From: Sporolactobacillus kofuensis
Lineage (GTDB): Bacteria; Bacillota; Bacilli; Bacillales; Sporolactobacillaceae
NCBI RefSeq assembly: GCF_042660205.1
Contig: NZ_JBHSTQ010000010.1
Span: forward strand, 1 to 64,000
Direction: 5' to 3'
Length of the DNA: 64,000 nucleotides
In this document: positions 34,321-43,372 of the stretch, one piece after another
Layout: each line of letters begins with the position of its first letter
Numbering within the stretch: the stretch's first letter is position 1
Notes under the pieces: model-generated
The model's database searches: none
What the model was told of the DNA's origin: nothing
The model's input: the letters and a program-made list of their open reading frames with translations, nothing else
Translations under genes and position numbers: made by a program

Positions 34321-34542
34321 ATGAACCGGAAGAAGGGGCCTAATGCTTTACAAATAGCAGCGACGGTCAGCGCAATGGGTTTCGAAATATTTGCATTCAT
34401 TATCATCGGAGCACTTGGCGGTAACTATATGGATCAACGTTTTGAAACAGGGCATCTTTGGTTGCCGATTTGTGCGGTTGCAGGCTTTTTTCTGGGACTG
34501 TTTAGCTGCTACTTTACACTGAAATCATTAATGAAGGATTGA
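34321..34542 (+). CDS. atpZ: AtpZ/AtpI-family small membrane protein
   Basis: A 73-residue protein with two membrane segments (about 12-35 and 47-68) and the GNYMDQRFETGHLWLP loop typical of the AtpZ family that precedes F-type ATP synthase genes. AtpZ is thought to help AtpI with assembly or with Mg2+ or Ca2+ supply. ATG follows GAGGAGGACTTTCC. First gene of the operon. Confidence 0.82.
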   Translation: MNRKKGPNALQIAATVSAMGFEIFAFIIIGALGGNYMDQRFETGHLWLPICAVAGFFLGLFSCYFTLKSLMKD

Positions 34543-34547
34543 TAGCG

Positions 34548-35000
34548 ATGAAACCAGTCATGGAATGGTTTTCACGCGTTGTACTGATTGTGACGGTGTG
34601 TTATGTAGTTGTGTTTGGGTTAATCTGGTTTTTGAGACCGGCGAGAGCGCTGGCCAGCGGCTTTCTCCTCGGCGGATTAATCAGTTTATATAATGTATTT
34701 CATTTATCGTTTCGATTAAGGATAGCCGGACTTCGAATTCAATCAGGTTCCCGTAAAATGGCGGGTTTACATATGACGGTTCGTGTTCTTGCTATCGTGT
34801 TTGGAACACTGATCGTGTATCGCTTTCCAACCCGCATTGATTACCGATCTTTTGTGCTGTCGTTATTGTTTGGTTATCTGCTTCTTGTGACGGTGATGAG
34901 TTATTATTATTTAAAAGGCAATGGCAAGACTTCTTCAGATGAAGGGGGGGAGATTCATGGATCTGACTCCGAAAGTGAAATTTCTCGGAATGACCTTTGA
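34548..35000 (+). CDS. atpI: ATP synthase subunit I
   Basis: Assembly factor of 150 residues with four membrane segments, helping to build the c-ring. ATG 34548 with AAGGA upstream is preferred to the in-frame TTG at 34539. Its end overlaps atpB by 44 bases in another frame, so translation of the two is probably coupled. Sequence is poorly conserved across the family; the call rests on topology and position between atpZ and atpB. Confidence 0.8.
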   Translation: MKPVMEWFSRVVLIVTVCYVVVFGLIWFLRPARALASGFLLGGLISLYNVFHLSFRLRIAGLRIQSGSRKMAGLHMTVRVLAIVFGTLIVYRFPTRIDYRSFVLSLLFGYLLLVTVMSYYYLKGNGKTSSDEGGEIHGSDSESEISRNDL

Positions 35001-35697
35001 TGTCACGTTGATGATTGGATCAGTGGTTTCCGCATTGATTGTCCTGTTGCTTGTGTTTTTACTTACACGCAAGCTGTCTGTTCGTCCCGGTGGCCGCCAA
35101 AATGTCATGGAATATGTCATTGATTTTGTCAGCGGTATTACAGGGATGATGCTTGAAAAGAAAGAATCAGCAAGATATCTAAGCTTTGCATTGACAACTT
35201 TTCTTTTCATATTAGTAGCTAACTTACTTGGCGTTGTTGTCATGGTAACGGCTACAGCACATGGCCCAATCCCATCACTGGGCATAACAGCAGCTGATTT
35301 GAAACTCACTGATTCAGTCAGTTGGTTCAAATCACCAACGTCAGACATTAACGTAACCGTAGCGATGGCAGGTGCGATATTCTTGTATTCACATTTTGCA
35401 GGTATTGCTAAAAGCCCGCTTGGTTATTTGCAACATTATGTGAAACCGTTCTGGTGGATGCTTCCGATTCACATTATCGATGAAGTGTCAAAACCAGCAA
35501 CACACGCATTGCGACTTTGGGCGAACATATTCGCCGGCGAAGTGTTAATTCTGATTCTTCGTGAAGGCACATTCTATTTTACTGGAATTCCACTTTTTGC
35601 CTGGATGGGTTTTTCAGTTTTCGTCGGATGTATCCAGGCGTACATTTTCACAGTGCTGGCAATGGTGTATATCGCTCAAAAGGTGGGAGAAGAATGA
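34957..35697 (+). CDS. atpB: ATP synthase F0 subunit a
   Basis: Membrane stator of 246 residues that forms the proton half-channels. The essential arginine is in HALRLWANIFAGEVL. Start at ATG 34957, four bases after GGGGGGGAG. Six hydrophobic segments or so, with the conserved C-terminal QAYIFTVLAMVYIAQ. Confidence 0.95.
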   Translation: MDLTPKVKFLGMTFDVTLMIGSVVSALIVLLLVFLLTRKLSVRPGGRQNVMEYVIDFVSGITGMMLEKKESARYLSFALTTFLFILVANLLGVVVMVTATAHGPIPSLGITAADLKLTDSVSWFKSPTSDINVTVAMAGAIFLYSHFAGIAKSPLGYLQHYVKPFWWMLPIHIIDEVSKPATHALRLWANIFAGEVLILILREGTFYFTGIPLFAWMGFSVFVGCIQAYIFTVLAMVYIAQKVGEE

Positions 35698-35769
35698 TTT
35701 AAGTGAGCATTCGAACTTCCCATCCTATGCGAAGGATAAAAACATAGACAAACTAGGAGGAATCTTGTT

Positions 35770-35994
35770 ATGAGTTTAGCAGTTCTAGCTGGTGGTATCA
35801 TGATCGCGTTTGGTGCGCTTGCAGCAGGTATTGGCAACGGTGTACTCTTCAGCCGTTACTTGGAAGGTATTGCTCGTCAGCCCGAAGCACAGGGTACTCT
35901 GTTTGGACAATCGATGATCGCACTCGGTCTCGTTGAAGCATTACCAGTCATTTCAATCGCGTTTGGTATTCTGGTTCTCTTCGGCATTATCTGA
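35770..35994 (+). CDS. atpE: ATP synthase F0 subunit c
   Basis: Proteolipid of 74 residues, two helices joined by the polar loop RQPEAQG. The ion-binding carboxylate is Glu56 in ALGLVEALPV. Glycines at 20, 22 and 24 in the first helix (GIGNG) resemble the neutrophile pattern; the residues around Glu56 do not show a clear Na+ site. AGGAGG nine bases before ATG gives strong translation, as needed for many copies per complex. Confidence 0.97.
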   Translation: MSLAVLAGGIMIAFGALAAGIGNGVLFSRYLEGIARQPEAQGTLFGQSMIALGLVEALPVISIAFGILVLFGII

Positions 35995-36001
35995 TCCAAC
36001 A

Positions 36002-36034
36002 GGCACGACTTAGAACAATTGGTGCCACTTTTTT
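36002..36034 (+). terminator. Weak terminator-like hairpin between atpE and atpF
   Basis: GGCAC (36002-36006) pairs with GTGCC (36022-36026), then AC and six T. It sits inside the operon after the gene for the most abundant subunit; partial termination or mRNA end protection would favour subunit c. Confidence 0.45.
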
Positions 36035-36085
36035 GCGGCCGGAATCAGCAAGAAAATCTGTAGATTGAAAGGAGTGGCAAGAGCT

Positions 36086-36574
36086 GTGCTGTCATTTTCT
36101 TTGGGAAATATTCTTTTCCAATTAGTCGTCATGATTTTGTTGATGATCTTTGTCACGATGATTGGCGTACGACCGATTATTGCGGTTATGGAAAAAAGAA
36201 AAAAATATATTAACGGTCAGATTGACGGAGCGGAAAAAAGCCGACAAGATGCAGAAACTTATCTTGCAGAGCAGAAAGCAGAAGTCGAGCGCATTCGTGA
36301 AGAAGCGCATGGCATTCTTGAACAAGCAAAAAGCCAGGCTAACGCTGAAGCAAAGAGCATTATCGATGCAGCAAAAAGCCGTTCGGATCTGATGATTAAA
36401 GATGCGAATGAAGAAATCAGCCTTGAAAAAGAAAAGGCAATTGCCGCGATCCGCGATGAAGTCGCTGATCTGTCGGTTCTGCTCGCGTCAAAAGTGCTTG
36501 AAAAGGAAATCAATCCAAAAGATTATTCAACAGAGATTGATCAGTTAATAAAGCAGGTGGGGAATCAACGATGA
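36086..36574 (+). CDS. atpF: ATP synthase F0 subunit b
   Basis: Peripheral stalk of 162 residues: one N-terminal membrane helix then a long charged coiled coil rich in Ala, Glu and Lys. GTG at 36086 is chosen (12 bases after AAAGGAG), giving MLSFSLGNILFQLVVMILLM; in-frame TTG 36065 and GTG 36074 are poorer. It overlaps atpH by four bases. Confidence 0.92.
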   Translation: MLSFSLGNILFQLVVMILLMIFVTMIGVRPIIAVMEKRKKYINGQIDGAEKSRQDAETYLAEQKAEVERIREEAHGILEQAKSQANAEAKSIIDAAKSRSDLMIKDANEEISLEKEKAIAAIRDEVADLSVLLASKVLEKEINPKDYSTEIDQLIKQVGNQR

Positions 36575-37116
36575 GCGAAATCGTAGCGAACCGTTATGCA
36601 CAGGCGCTTTTTGAAGTTGCAGAAGAGCGCGACGCCATTGATACGATCGAATCTCAACTGCATATTGTGGCTGAAGCTCTAAATGAACATGAAGATCTTC
36701 GCCGTGTACTGATGCATCCTCAGGTCAGCAGTGAAAATAAGAAGGAACTTGTAAACAAGCTGTTTGAAGATCAGACTGGTCTTGAAGTTTTGAATCTGCT
36801 GAGACTGCTTATCGACCGCAAACGCGAAGCCATAATCGATGAAGTGCTTGAAGCCTACACACAAATGGCAAATGAGAAACGTGGCATACTTGATGTTACT
36901 GTAACGACTGCCGTTGCTTTAGAAAAGCAAGAAGAACAAGATCTTGCTGAGCGGCTCGGACAAGCGCTTGGAAAGAAATTGAGCATCCACGTTAAAGTTG
37001 ATAAAGCAATCATTGGAGGCATCCTGCTGCGCATCGGCGACCGCCTTTATGACGGAACGATAGCTAGCAAATTGGCAGGCTTCAAACAGGAGATTAAAGT
37101 AGGGAGACAGGGGTGA
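36571..37116 (+). CDS. atpH: ATP synthase F1 subunit delta
   Basis: Stalk subunit of 181 residues joining the b dimer to the top of F1. Starts with VANRYAQALFEVA, and ends with the family GGILLRIGDRLYDGTIASKL. The ATGA overlap with atpF indicates coupling. Confidence 0.95.
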   Translation: MSEIVANRYAQALFEVAEERDAIDTIESQLHIVAEALNEHEDLRRVLMHPQVSSENKKELVNKLFEDQTGLEVLNLLRLLIDRKREAIIDEVLEAYTQMANEKRGILDVTVTTAVALEKQEEQDLAERLGQALGKKLSIHVKVDKAIIGGILLRIGDRLYDGTIASKLAGFKQEIKVGRQG

Positions 37117-37123
37117 AAATATC

Positions 37124-38638
37124 GTGAGCATTAAAGCGGAAGAAATCAGCTCATTAATCAAACAGCAGATTGAAAATTATCAATCCACCGTTGAAGTGAG
37201 CGAAGTCGGCACTGTCATCACTGTCGGCGACGGAATCGCCCGCGTCCACGGCCTTGACAGTGTTATGTCGGGCGAGCTTGTCGAATTTTCCAACGGCGTC
37301 CTTGGTATGGCTCAAAACCTTGAAGAGGACAACGTCGGTATCGTCATACTCGGCCCTTTTACAGATATTCATGAAGGAGATCCGGTCAAACGTACAGGAC
37401 GGATTATGCAGGTTCCGGTTGGTGAAGCATTGCTGGGACGAGTTGTTAATCCACTTGGCCAGCCAATTGATGGCAAGGGTCCAATCGCAACCGATAAGAC
37501 ACGACCGGTTGAAAAAAAGGCGCCTGGCGTAATGCAGCGTAAGTCGGTATTTGAACCGATGCAAACCGGAATCAAAGCGATTGATGCCATGATTCCGATC
37601 GGACGTGGTCAGCGTGAATTAATCATTGGCGACCGTCAGACAGGTAAGACAGCGATTGCCATTGATACGATTATTAATCAAAAAGATCAAGATGTGATCA
37701 GCATCTATGTTGCTATTGGTCAAAAAGAGTCGACTGTTGCCGGTGTTGTGAATACATTAAAACAATATGGCGTTATGGATAAGACAATTGTTGTATCAGC
37801 CGGGGCTTCAGAGCCTGCTCCATTGCTTTATCTGGCGCCTTATACCGGTGTAACAATGGGTGAAGAATTCATGTATAATGGCAAACACGTGCTTATTATC
37901 TATGATGATTTGTCCAAACAAGCAGCAGCATATCGTGAACTTTCCTTGCTCATTCGCCGTCCGCCGGGCCGTGAAGCATTCCCTGGTGACGTTTTCTATT
38001 TGCACTCAAGGCTTCTTGAACGTGCAGCAAAACTGAGTGACGAATTAGGTGGCGGTTCAATCACTGCACTGCCGATTATTGAAACACAGGCCGGGGATAT
38101 TTCAGCCTACATCCCAACCAACGTTATTTCAATTACAGATGGACAGATTTTCCTTGAATCCAACCTCTTCTACTCAGGTATCCGACCAGCCGTTGACGCC
38201 GGAACATCCGTATCTCGTGTTGGTGGTGCTGCGCAGATCAAAGCGATGAAGAAAGTTGCAGGAACGCTGAAACTCGATTTGGCTTCTTACCGAGAACTGG
38301 AAGCATTCTCGCAATTTGGTTCAGATCTTGATAAAGCAACTAAAGCGAAACTGGATCGAGGCGCAAGAACAGTTGAAATTTTGAAGCAGGATCTTCACAA
38401 TCCATATCCTGTTGAAAAACAGGTTGCTGTGCTTTATGCCTTAACCAAAGGTTACATTGATGACGTTGCGATTGTCGATATTAAACGCTTTGAGAAAGAG
38501 TTGCTGGCTTATCTTGCACAAAGTGAAAGCGGCATTCTTGATAACATCCGTAAGACAAAACAGCTTCCGGATGAAAAAGTGTTTGCTGATGCTATTACTG
38601 CATTTAAGAAAACTTTTGTACCTACAAATGCTGAATAA
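37124..38638 (+). CDS. atpA: ATP synthase F1 subunit alpha
   Basis: Non-catalytic nucleotide-binding subunit of 504 residues. P-loop GDRQTGKTA at about residue 170 and the ATPase alpha/beta signature PAVDAGTSVSRVG. Starts at GTG 37124, a few bases after the atpH stop (GGGGTGAAAATATC). Full length. Confidence 0.98.
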   Translation: MSIKAEEISSLIKQQIENYQSTVEVSEVGTVITVGDGIARVHGLDSVMSGELVEFSNGVLGMAQNLEEDNVGIVILGPFTDIHEGDPVKRTGRIMQVPVGEALLGRVVNPLGQPIDGKGPIATDKTRPVEKKAPGVMQRKSVFEPMQTGIKAIDAMIPIGRGQRELIIGDRQTGKTAIAIDTIINQKDQDVISIYVAIGQKESTVAGVVNTLKQYGVMDKTIVVSAGASEPAPLLYLAPYTGVTMGEEFMYNGKHVLIIYDDLSKQAAAYRELSLLIRRPPGREAFPGDVFYLHSRLLERAAKLSDELGGGSITALPIIETQAGDISAYIPTNVISITDGQIFLESNLFYSGIRPAVDAGTSVSRVGGAAQIKAMKKVAGTLKLDLASYRELEAFSQFGSDLDKATKAKLDRGARTVEILKQDLHNPYPVEKQVAVLYALTKGYIDDVAIVDIKRFEKELLAYLAQSESGILDNIRKTKQLPDEKVFADAITAFKKTFVPTNAE

Positions 38639-38781
38639 ACACGTAGGGCTCAGAAAAAATGAAAAAAGAATCCGATATCTTGACATCGGAAGAACGCATA
38701 TTCTTCTGAAGATTGGCCCACTGATCCATGATGGTTTTTCCATGATGATGTTCAAACGGCCTTCAAGGGTGGTGAACGAAC

Positions 38782-39651
38782 ATGCCTTCAATGCGTGATA
38801 TTAAGGAAAAAATCGCGTCAACGAAACAAATGCGCAAAATTACCAAAGCCATGCAAATGGTAGCAGCCGCAAAGCTGAATCGCGCGCAGGCGACGGCCCA
38901 AGATTATTCAGCTTATGCAGATAAACTGCGTGAGGTTGTGGCAAGTATTGCGAGCGCCTCATCGAAGGGGAGCAGCAGCAAGCACCCGATGCTGGCTGCA
39001 CGACCTGTTAAAAAAACAGCTTATCTGGTCATCACAGAGAACCGTGGACTTGCCGGTGCTTATGATAGTACGGTATTGAAGTATACTCAGAACCTGATTG
39101 CTGAAAAACATCAATCAAGGGATGAGTACGTAATCATCGTAACTGGAAAAGTCGGATTGAGCTTCTTTGAAAAACGTGGTTACCCTGTTGTTTTAAGTAA
39201 GACAGATATCGCTGATGATTTTACGTTCGATGATGTGTTAGCTTTTGCCAAGCAGACGATTGCTCTGTTTGATAGCAAAGAAATTGATGAGTTGCATTTG
39301 GTCTATAATCATTTTGTTAATGCGATTTCGCAAACTTTGGTTGATAAACAGTTGCTTCCGCTTAAAGATCTTAAAAGTGAGTCAGCGGCGAAAGTTAATT
39401 ACGCATATGAGCCTGATGAAGATGAAGTACTGGAAAGTCTTCTTCCACTCTATGCGGAAGGACAGATTTACGGTGCTTTGCTTGATGCCAAAGCTGCAGA
39501 ACAAGCTGCTCGAATGACAGCAATGAGAAGTGCGTCGGATAATGCCAGTGATATTATTGATCACTTGTCTCTCGAATATAACCGGGCACGTCAGGCTGCC
39601 ATTACACAGGAGATTACAGAGATTGTCGGCGGTGCCGCCGCTCTCGAATAA
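38782..39651 (+). CDS. atpG: ATP synthase F1 subunit gamma
   Basis: Central shaft of 289 residues: coiled-coil ends MRDIKEKIASTKQMRKITKAMQMVAA and the C-terminal YNRARQAAITQEITEIVGGAAAL. AAGGGTGGT precedes the ATG. It is separated from atpA by 143 bases, more than usual, with small stems at 38670-38690 (CCGAT / ATCGG) and no terminator. Confidence 0.96.
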   Translation: MPSMRDIKEKIASTKQMRKITKAMQMVAAAKLNRAQATAQDYSAYADKLREVVASIASASSKGSSSKHPMLAARPVKKTAYLVITENRGLAGAYDSTVLKYTQNLIAEKHQSRDEYVIIVTGKVGLSFFEKRGYPVVLSKTDIADDFTFDDVLAFAKQTIALFDSKEIDELHLVYNHFVNAISQTLVDKQLLPLKDLKSESAAKVNYAYEPDEDEVLESLLPLYAEGQIYGALLDAKAAEQAARMTAMRSASDNASDIIDHLSLEYNRARQAAITQEITEIVGGAAALE

Positions 39652-39906
39652 GTGACTGCAAGAAAAAATTGATAGGTTCGTTCAAAAAGGAAGATAATGG
39701 ATCAGTTTGCTGGCTAGGAACGCAACATCCTGCTGCAACGCCTGCACTGGCCCATCCTGGGCGTCGTGAGAAGATCAAGATTGCGCAGTTTTAAACGCGT
39801 ACATACATGACTTCGACATTGCTCACGGGATGTGTACGTCATTAGTCGAAGATCCATCTTCCCTTTCCCGGACTTTTTGAACACCCATCTGATAGGAGGT
39901 AGTTTC

Positions 39907-41316
39907 ATGAACAAAGGGTATGTCACTCAGGTTATGGGCGCCGTTGTAGATGTTAAGTTTGAACGCGGCCATCTGCCTGAAATATATAACGCTCTGACCA
40001 TAGATTATAAAGCTAAGTCCTCCAATGAAGCGGACATTCACCTGACGCTTGAGGTTGCACTTCACCTTGGCAACGATTCCGTAAGAACCATCGCCATGGA
40101 CTCAACAGACGGACTTGTCCGAGGCATGGAAACGATCGATACTGGAGCACCAATTTCTGTTCCGGTCGGTGATGCAACACTTGGCCGTGTATTTAACGTG
40201 CTAGGAGAAGCTATTGACGGTAAAGAAGTTGCTTCTGATGTTGAAAAGCATGCAATCCATAGAGATCCGCCTAAATTCGCAGAACTATCGACGAAGACCG
40301 AAGTTCTTGAAACAGGAATAAAAGTTATTGATCTTTTGACACCATATATAAAGGGTGGCAAGATCGGTCTATTCGGAGGCGCGGGTGTAGGTAAAACCGT
40401 GTTGATTCAGGAATTAATTCATAATATCGCCGAAGAGCACGGCGGCGTGTCCGTATTCGCTGGTGTAGGAGAACGAACTCGTGAAGGTAATGACCTGTAT
40501 TATGAAATGACCGACTCTGGGGTTATTAAAAAAACGGCCATGGTGTTTGGTCAAATGAATGAGCCGCCGGGTGCACGTATGCGTGTGGCACTCTCCGGTC
40601 TGACTATGGCTGAATACTTCCGCGATGTAGAGGGACAAGACGTTCTACTTTTCATCGACAACATTTTCCGTTTCACTCAGGCAGGTTCCGAAGTGTCGGC
40701 GCTTCTTGGCCGACTACCGTCTGCCGTTGGTTATCAGCCAACATTAGCAACAGAGATGGGCCGTTTGCAGGAACGAATTACGTCGACGAAAAAAGGTTCA
40801 GTTACATCAATTCAGGCTGTATATGTGCCAGCCGATGACTATACCGATCCAGCACCGGCAACAACGTTCTCTCACTTGGATGCAACAACAAACCTTGAAC
40901 GTTCACTGACACAGATTGGTATTTACCCAGCTGTTGATCCACTCGCGTCAACTTCGCGTGCCCTCTCTCCGGATATTGTTGGTGATGAGCATTATGAAGT
41001 GGCAGTACGCGTGCAGATGACGCTTCAGAAATATCGGGAACTGCAGGACATTATCGCAATCCTCGGTATGGATGAACTTTCAGATGAAGATAAGCTGACA
41101 GTTAGCCGGGCACGTCGTATTCAGTTCTTCCTTGGTCAAAACTTCCACGTTGCTGAACAATTTACTGGTGTTCCAGGATCTTATGTACCGGTAGAAAATA
41201 CAATTAAAGGCTTTAAGGGTATTCTTGACGGTAACTATGATGATGTTCCGGAAGAAGCTTTCCGAAACACCGGAACAATTGAAGATGTTCTGGAAAGAGC
41301 AAAGCAACTGGTTTGA
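39907..41316 (+). CDS. atpD: ATP synthase F1 subunit beta
   Basis: Catalytic subunit of 469 residues. P-loop GGAGVGKTVLIQ, DELSDED-like DELSFEE loop as DELSDEDKL, and the alpha/beta signature PAVDPLASTSRAL. ATG at 39907 follows AGGAGGTAGTTTC; the longer frame to 39832 is not used. The 255-base gap after atpG is unusually long and carries a small GC-rich hairpin (GCCCA-TCC-TGGGC at about 39751-39763). Confidence 0.98.
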   Translation: MNKGYVTQVMGAVVDVKFERGHLPEIYNALTIDYKAKSSNEADIHLTLEVALHLGNDSVRTIAMDSTDGLVRGMETIDTGAPISVPVGDATLGRVFNVLGEAIDGKEVASDVEKHAIHRDPPKFAELSTKTEVLETGIKVIDLLTPYIKGGKIGLFGGAGVGKTVLIQELIHNIAEEHGGVSVFAGVGERTREGNDLYYEMTDSGVIKKTAMVFGQMNEPPGARMRVALSGLTMAEYFRDVEGQDVLLFIDNIFRFTQAGSEVSALLGRLPSAVGYQPTLATEMGRLQERITSTKKGSVTSIQAVYVPADDYTDPAPATTFSHLDATTNLERSLTQIGIYPAVDPLASTSRALSPDIVGDEHYEVAVRVQMTLQKYRELQDIIAILGMDELSDEDKLTVSRARRIQFFLGQNFHVAEQFTGVPGSYVPVENTIKGFKGILDGNYDDVPEEAFRNTGTIEDVLERAKQLV

Positions 41317-41364
41317 TGAGTGGCCTGAACAGGACTGTTCAGGCCAAATGAAGGGGGCAGGCTG

Positions 41365-41793
41365 ATGAGTACGGTGCATACGGATATTGTCACACCAGCG
41401 GGCAAAGTGTACGAAGGCGACGTTCACATGGTATGTGTACGCTCCAAAAGCGGTGAACTCGGCATCTTGCCACATCACATGCCGATTGTCGCTCCACTCG
41501 AAATCGCTCTTGTTCGCCTGAAGCATGAAGATGAAAAAATTGTTGATTACGTAGCCGTCCATGGTGGTTTTATTCAAGTCGGCCGCGAAAACATTACGAT
41601 TTTATCTGAAGCTGCTGAACTAAAATCAATGATCGATGTTGAACGTGCAAAACAGGCAAAAGCCGATGCTGAAAACCAACTCAGCACACTTCATGAGACC
41701 TCCGAAGGGTATGCTGAAGCGATGCTTAAGTTAAAGCGTTCTGAACTGCGCCTGTCCACGGCGTCGATTGATGATACGATTCCGGAAGCATAA
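41365..41793 (+). CDS. atpC: ATP synthase F1 subunit epsilon
   Basis: Protein of 142 residues with the N-terminal beta-sandwich (TPAGKVYEGDVHMVCVRSKSGELGILPHHMP) and C-terminal helical hairpin that inhibits ATP hydrolysis. GAAGGGGGC precedes ATG. Last gene of the operon, followed by a strong terminator. Confidence 0.96.
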   Translation: MSTVHTDIVTPAGKVYEGDVHMVCVRSKSGELGILPHHMPIVAPLEIALVRLKHEDEKIVDYVAVHGGFIQVGRENITILSEAAELKSMIDVERAKQAKADAENQLSTLHETSEGYAEAMLKLKRSELRLSTASIDDTIPEA

Positions 41794-41800
41794 TAATAAC

Positions 41801-41839
41801 AAAAAGAGCCCCTTCCATGGTTATGGAGGGGCTCTTTTT
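41801..41839 (+). terminator. Terminator of the atp operon
   Basis: AAAAAGAGCCCCTTCC and GGAGGGGCTCTTTTT form a long stem, seven bases after the atpC stop. Confidence 0.93.
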
Positions 41840-42136
41840 GTTATTAAGAAGTAAACTTTGAAACTCTTAATAAAATGCTAAAAAAAAATATGGCTAATTT
41901 ATACTATTCGAGCTAAAATATACTAGCATTGAATATTAATATTGTGTTAATGTAAGATTACAATTACATGACAAACACGGAGATGAATGCACAGTTTCAT
42001 ATTTTTCAACGAAAGATTATTACATGCCCTAAATTCATTAGGAACAAAGCGCAATCATTACATAGTGGTTGGATATGCAAGTTCCGGATCATCTTTGCGC
42101 CATTGTTCCAAAATAAAAGTACAGGCGGTGGCTTGA
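41840..42136 (+). other. Intergenic region atpC-ywzB
   Basis: About 300 AT-rich bases without a gene. It contains short inverted repeats (AATATTAATATT near 41934; TGTAA-GAT-TACA near 41951) and must hold the ywzB promoter, but no pair of boxes stands out. Confidence 0.3.
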
Positions 42137-42373
42137 TTGATCAGTAATTCTGGCCTTCAGGCAATGATTAACATTTTATTTCATCTTTCTTTTTTGGCGT
42201 TGACTTGGTGGGCGTTGCAGAGCTTGAAATTAGAGAAAGCCTTCCGTCAGCCGAAGAGCAAACAGGCTAGAGTTCTCTATTTGTTGTTGGCCATTGCAAT
42301 AAGCTACCCAGTTGCAAAGTTCTTTCTTGACTATGTTTTCTGGTCACTGATGTTGCCTCAAATTTATGAATGA
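42137..42373 (+). CDS. ywzB: YwzB, DUF1146 membrane protein
   Basis: Protein of 78 residues with two membrane segments (about 9-30 and 46-66) and the family feature WWALQSLKLEKAF between them. Function unknown. The TTG at 42137 follows AGGCGGTGGC; the in-frame ATG at 42164 is an alternative. Position after the atp operon and before ywmB and murA matches B. subtilis. Confidence 0.8.
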   Translation: MISNSGLQAMINILFHLSFLALTWWALQSLKLEKAFRQPKSKQARVLYLLLAIAISYPVAKFFLDYVFWSLMLPQIYE

Positions 42374-42483
42374 CCCTATTTGAATGGATCTTTAAGTTGA
42401 AAGTCAGATTTTGACGAAAAGTTCCACGTATGGGTCCCTCTCCCTTCAGGAAATAATGAAATTAGGGAGAGGGGCGGACGTAA

Positions 42484-43251
42484 ATGAAACGTCAAATTGT
42501 ACTTATGATTGTCATTATTTTTTGTTCACCATTATTTACGGAACAATTCCAAGAACATGTAGTAGCGAAACAATCGAACAATGCTTATGCAAATGATCTT
42601 GATCGTATTCCAGCATATGTTAAAGCTTTAGAACAACGACATGCAACTGTGGAGCAATGGATAATCTATGCGCGTGAAAATCAGTCGGCTTTGGTGACTG
42701 AACAGCAATTTATCCGTGAGACAGAACATAAAAAATCGCAACTCCATGGGTATAAATGGTTTGTTCTACAGCCCAATAAAGGCGTCATCGGATGGAAAGG
42801 CGTTAAAAAACTTTCCAATCATGTCGAGGTTCGCATTTCATATGTTGCTTATCCGGAAGAAAATAATTACCAGACCGTTACGCTTTACCAAGTTGTAGGC
42901 AAATCATTTAATCAAGAAAATTGGCCGACTATGCGAAAAAAAATTACTACAGATCTTGAGCAAATTTTCCATAATCAAGAGCACATCTACACTTGTGTAA
43001 AGGCTAATCGCAGTGCTAAAATGAAACTTGGCTTAATTGAAGAAGGGAACCGGTATATTAAGCTTTTCTCAGGCGCTCCTGTTGAACGACTGCAAGAAAA
43101 AACCTTTGTATCGATTTCCGCATATACTAAGATATGGAACAACGCCATTTATACTGGAAACAAAAAAATGAACATTCAGGTTGCCTTGAGAAATGATGGA
43201 GACCAAACCATCATTGCCCTTGGCTCGCCAATCATTACTGTGGAATATTAA
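42484..43251 (+). CDS. ywmB: YwmB, secreted or membrane-anchored TATA-box-binding-like fold protein
   Basis: Protein of 255 residues with an N-terminal signal segment (RQIVLMIVIIFCSPLF) and a body of the YwmB (DUF1779) family, whose fold resembles TATA-binding protein but which is exported. Function unknown. Start at ATG 42484 after GAGAGGGGCGGAC. Sits just upstream of murA and spoIID, as in B. subtilis. Confidence 0.82.
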   Translation: MKRQIVLMIVIIFCSPLFTEQFQEHVVAKQSNNAYANDLDRIPAYVKALEQRHATVEQWIIYARENQSALVTEQQFIRETEHKKSQLHGYKWFVLQPNKGVIGWKGVKKLSNHVEVRISYVAYPEENNYQTVTLYQVVGKSFNQENWPTMRKKITTDLEQIFHNQEHIYTCVKANRSAKMKLGLIEEGNRYIKLFSGAPVERLQEKTFVSISAYTKIWNNAIYTGNKKMNIQVALRNDGDQTIIALGSPIITVEY

Positions 43252-43372
43252 TAATATGGAGAGAATAAGACTCCCTTAGTCCACATGATGACGAATTGAT
43301 TCAGCAAAATACGCGGCACGGAAGAATGTTCCGGATCGAGCGAAGAGATAAATGGACGCGGAGGGGAAAAGT

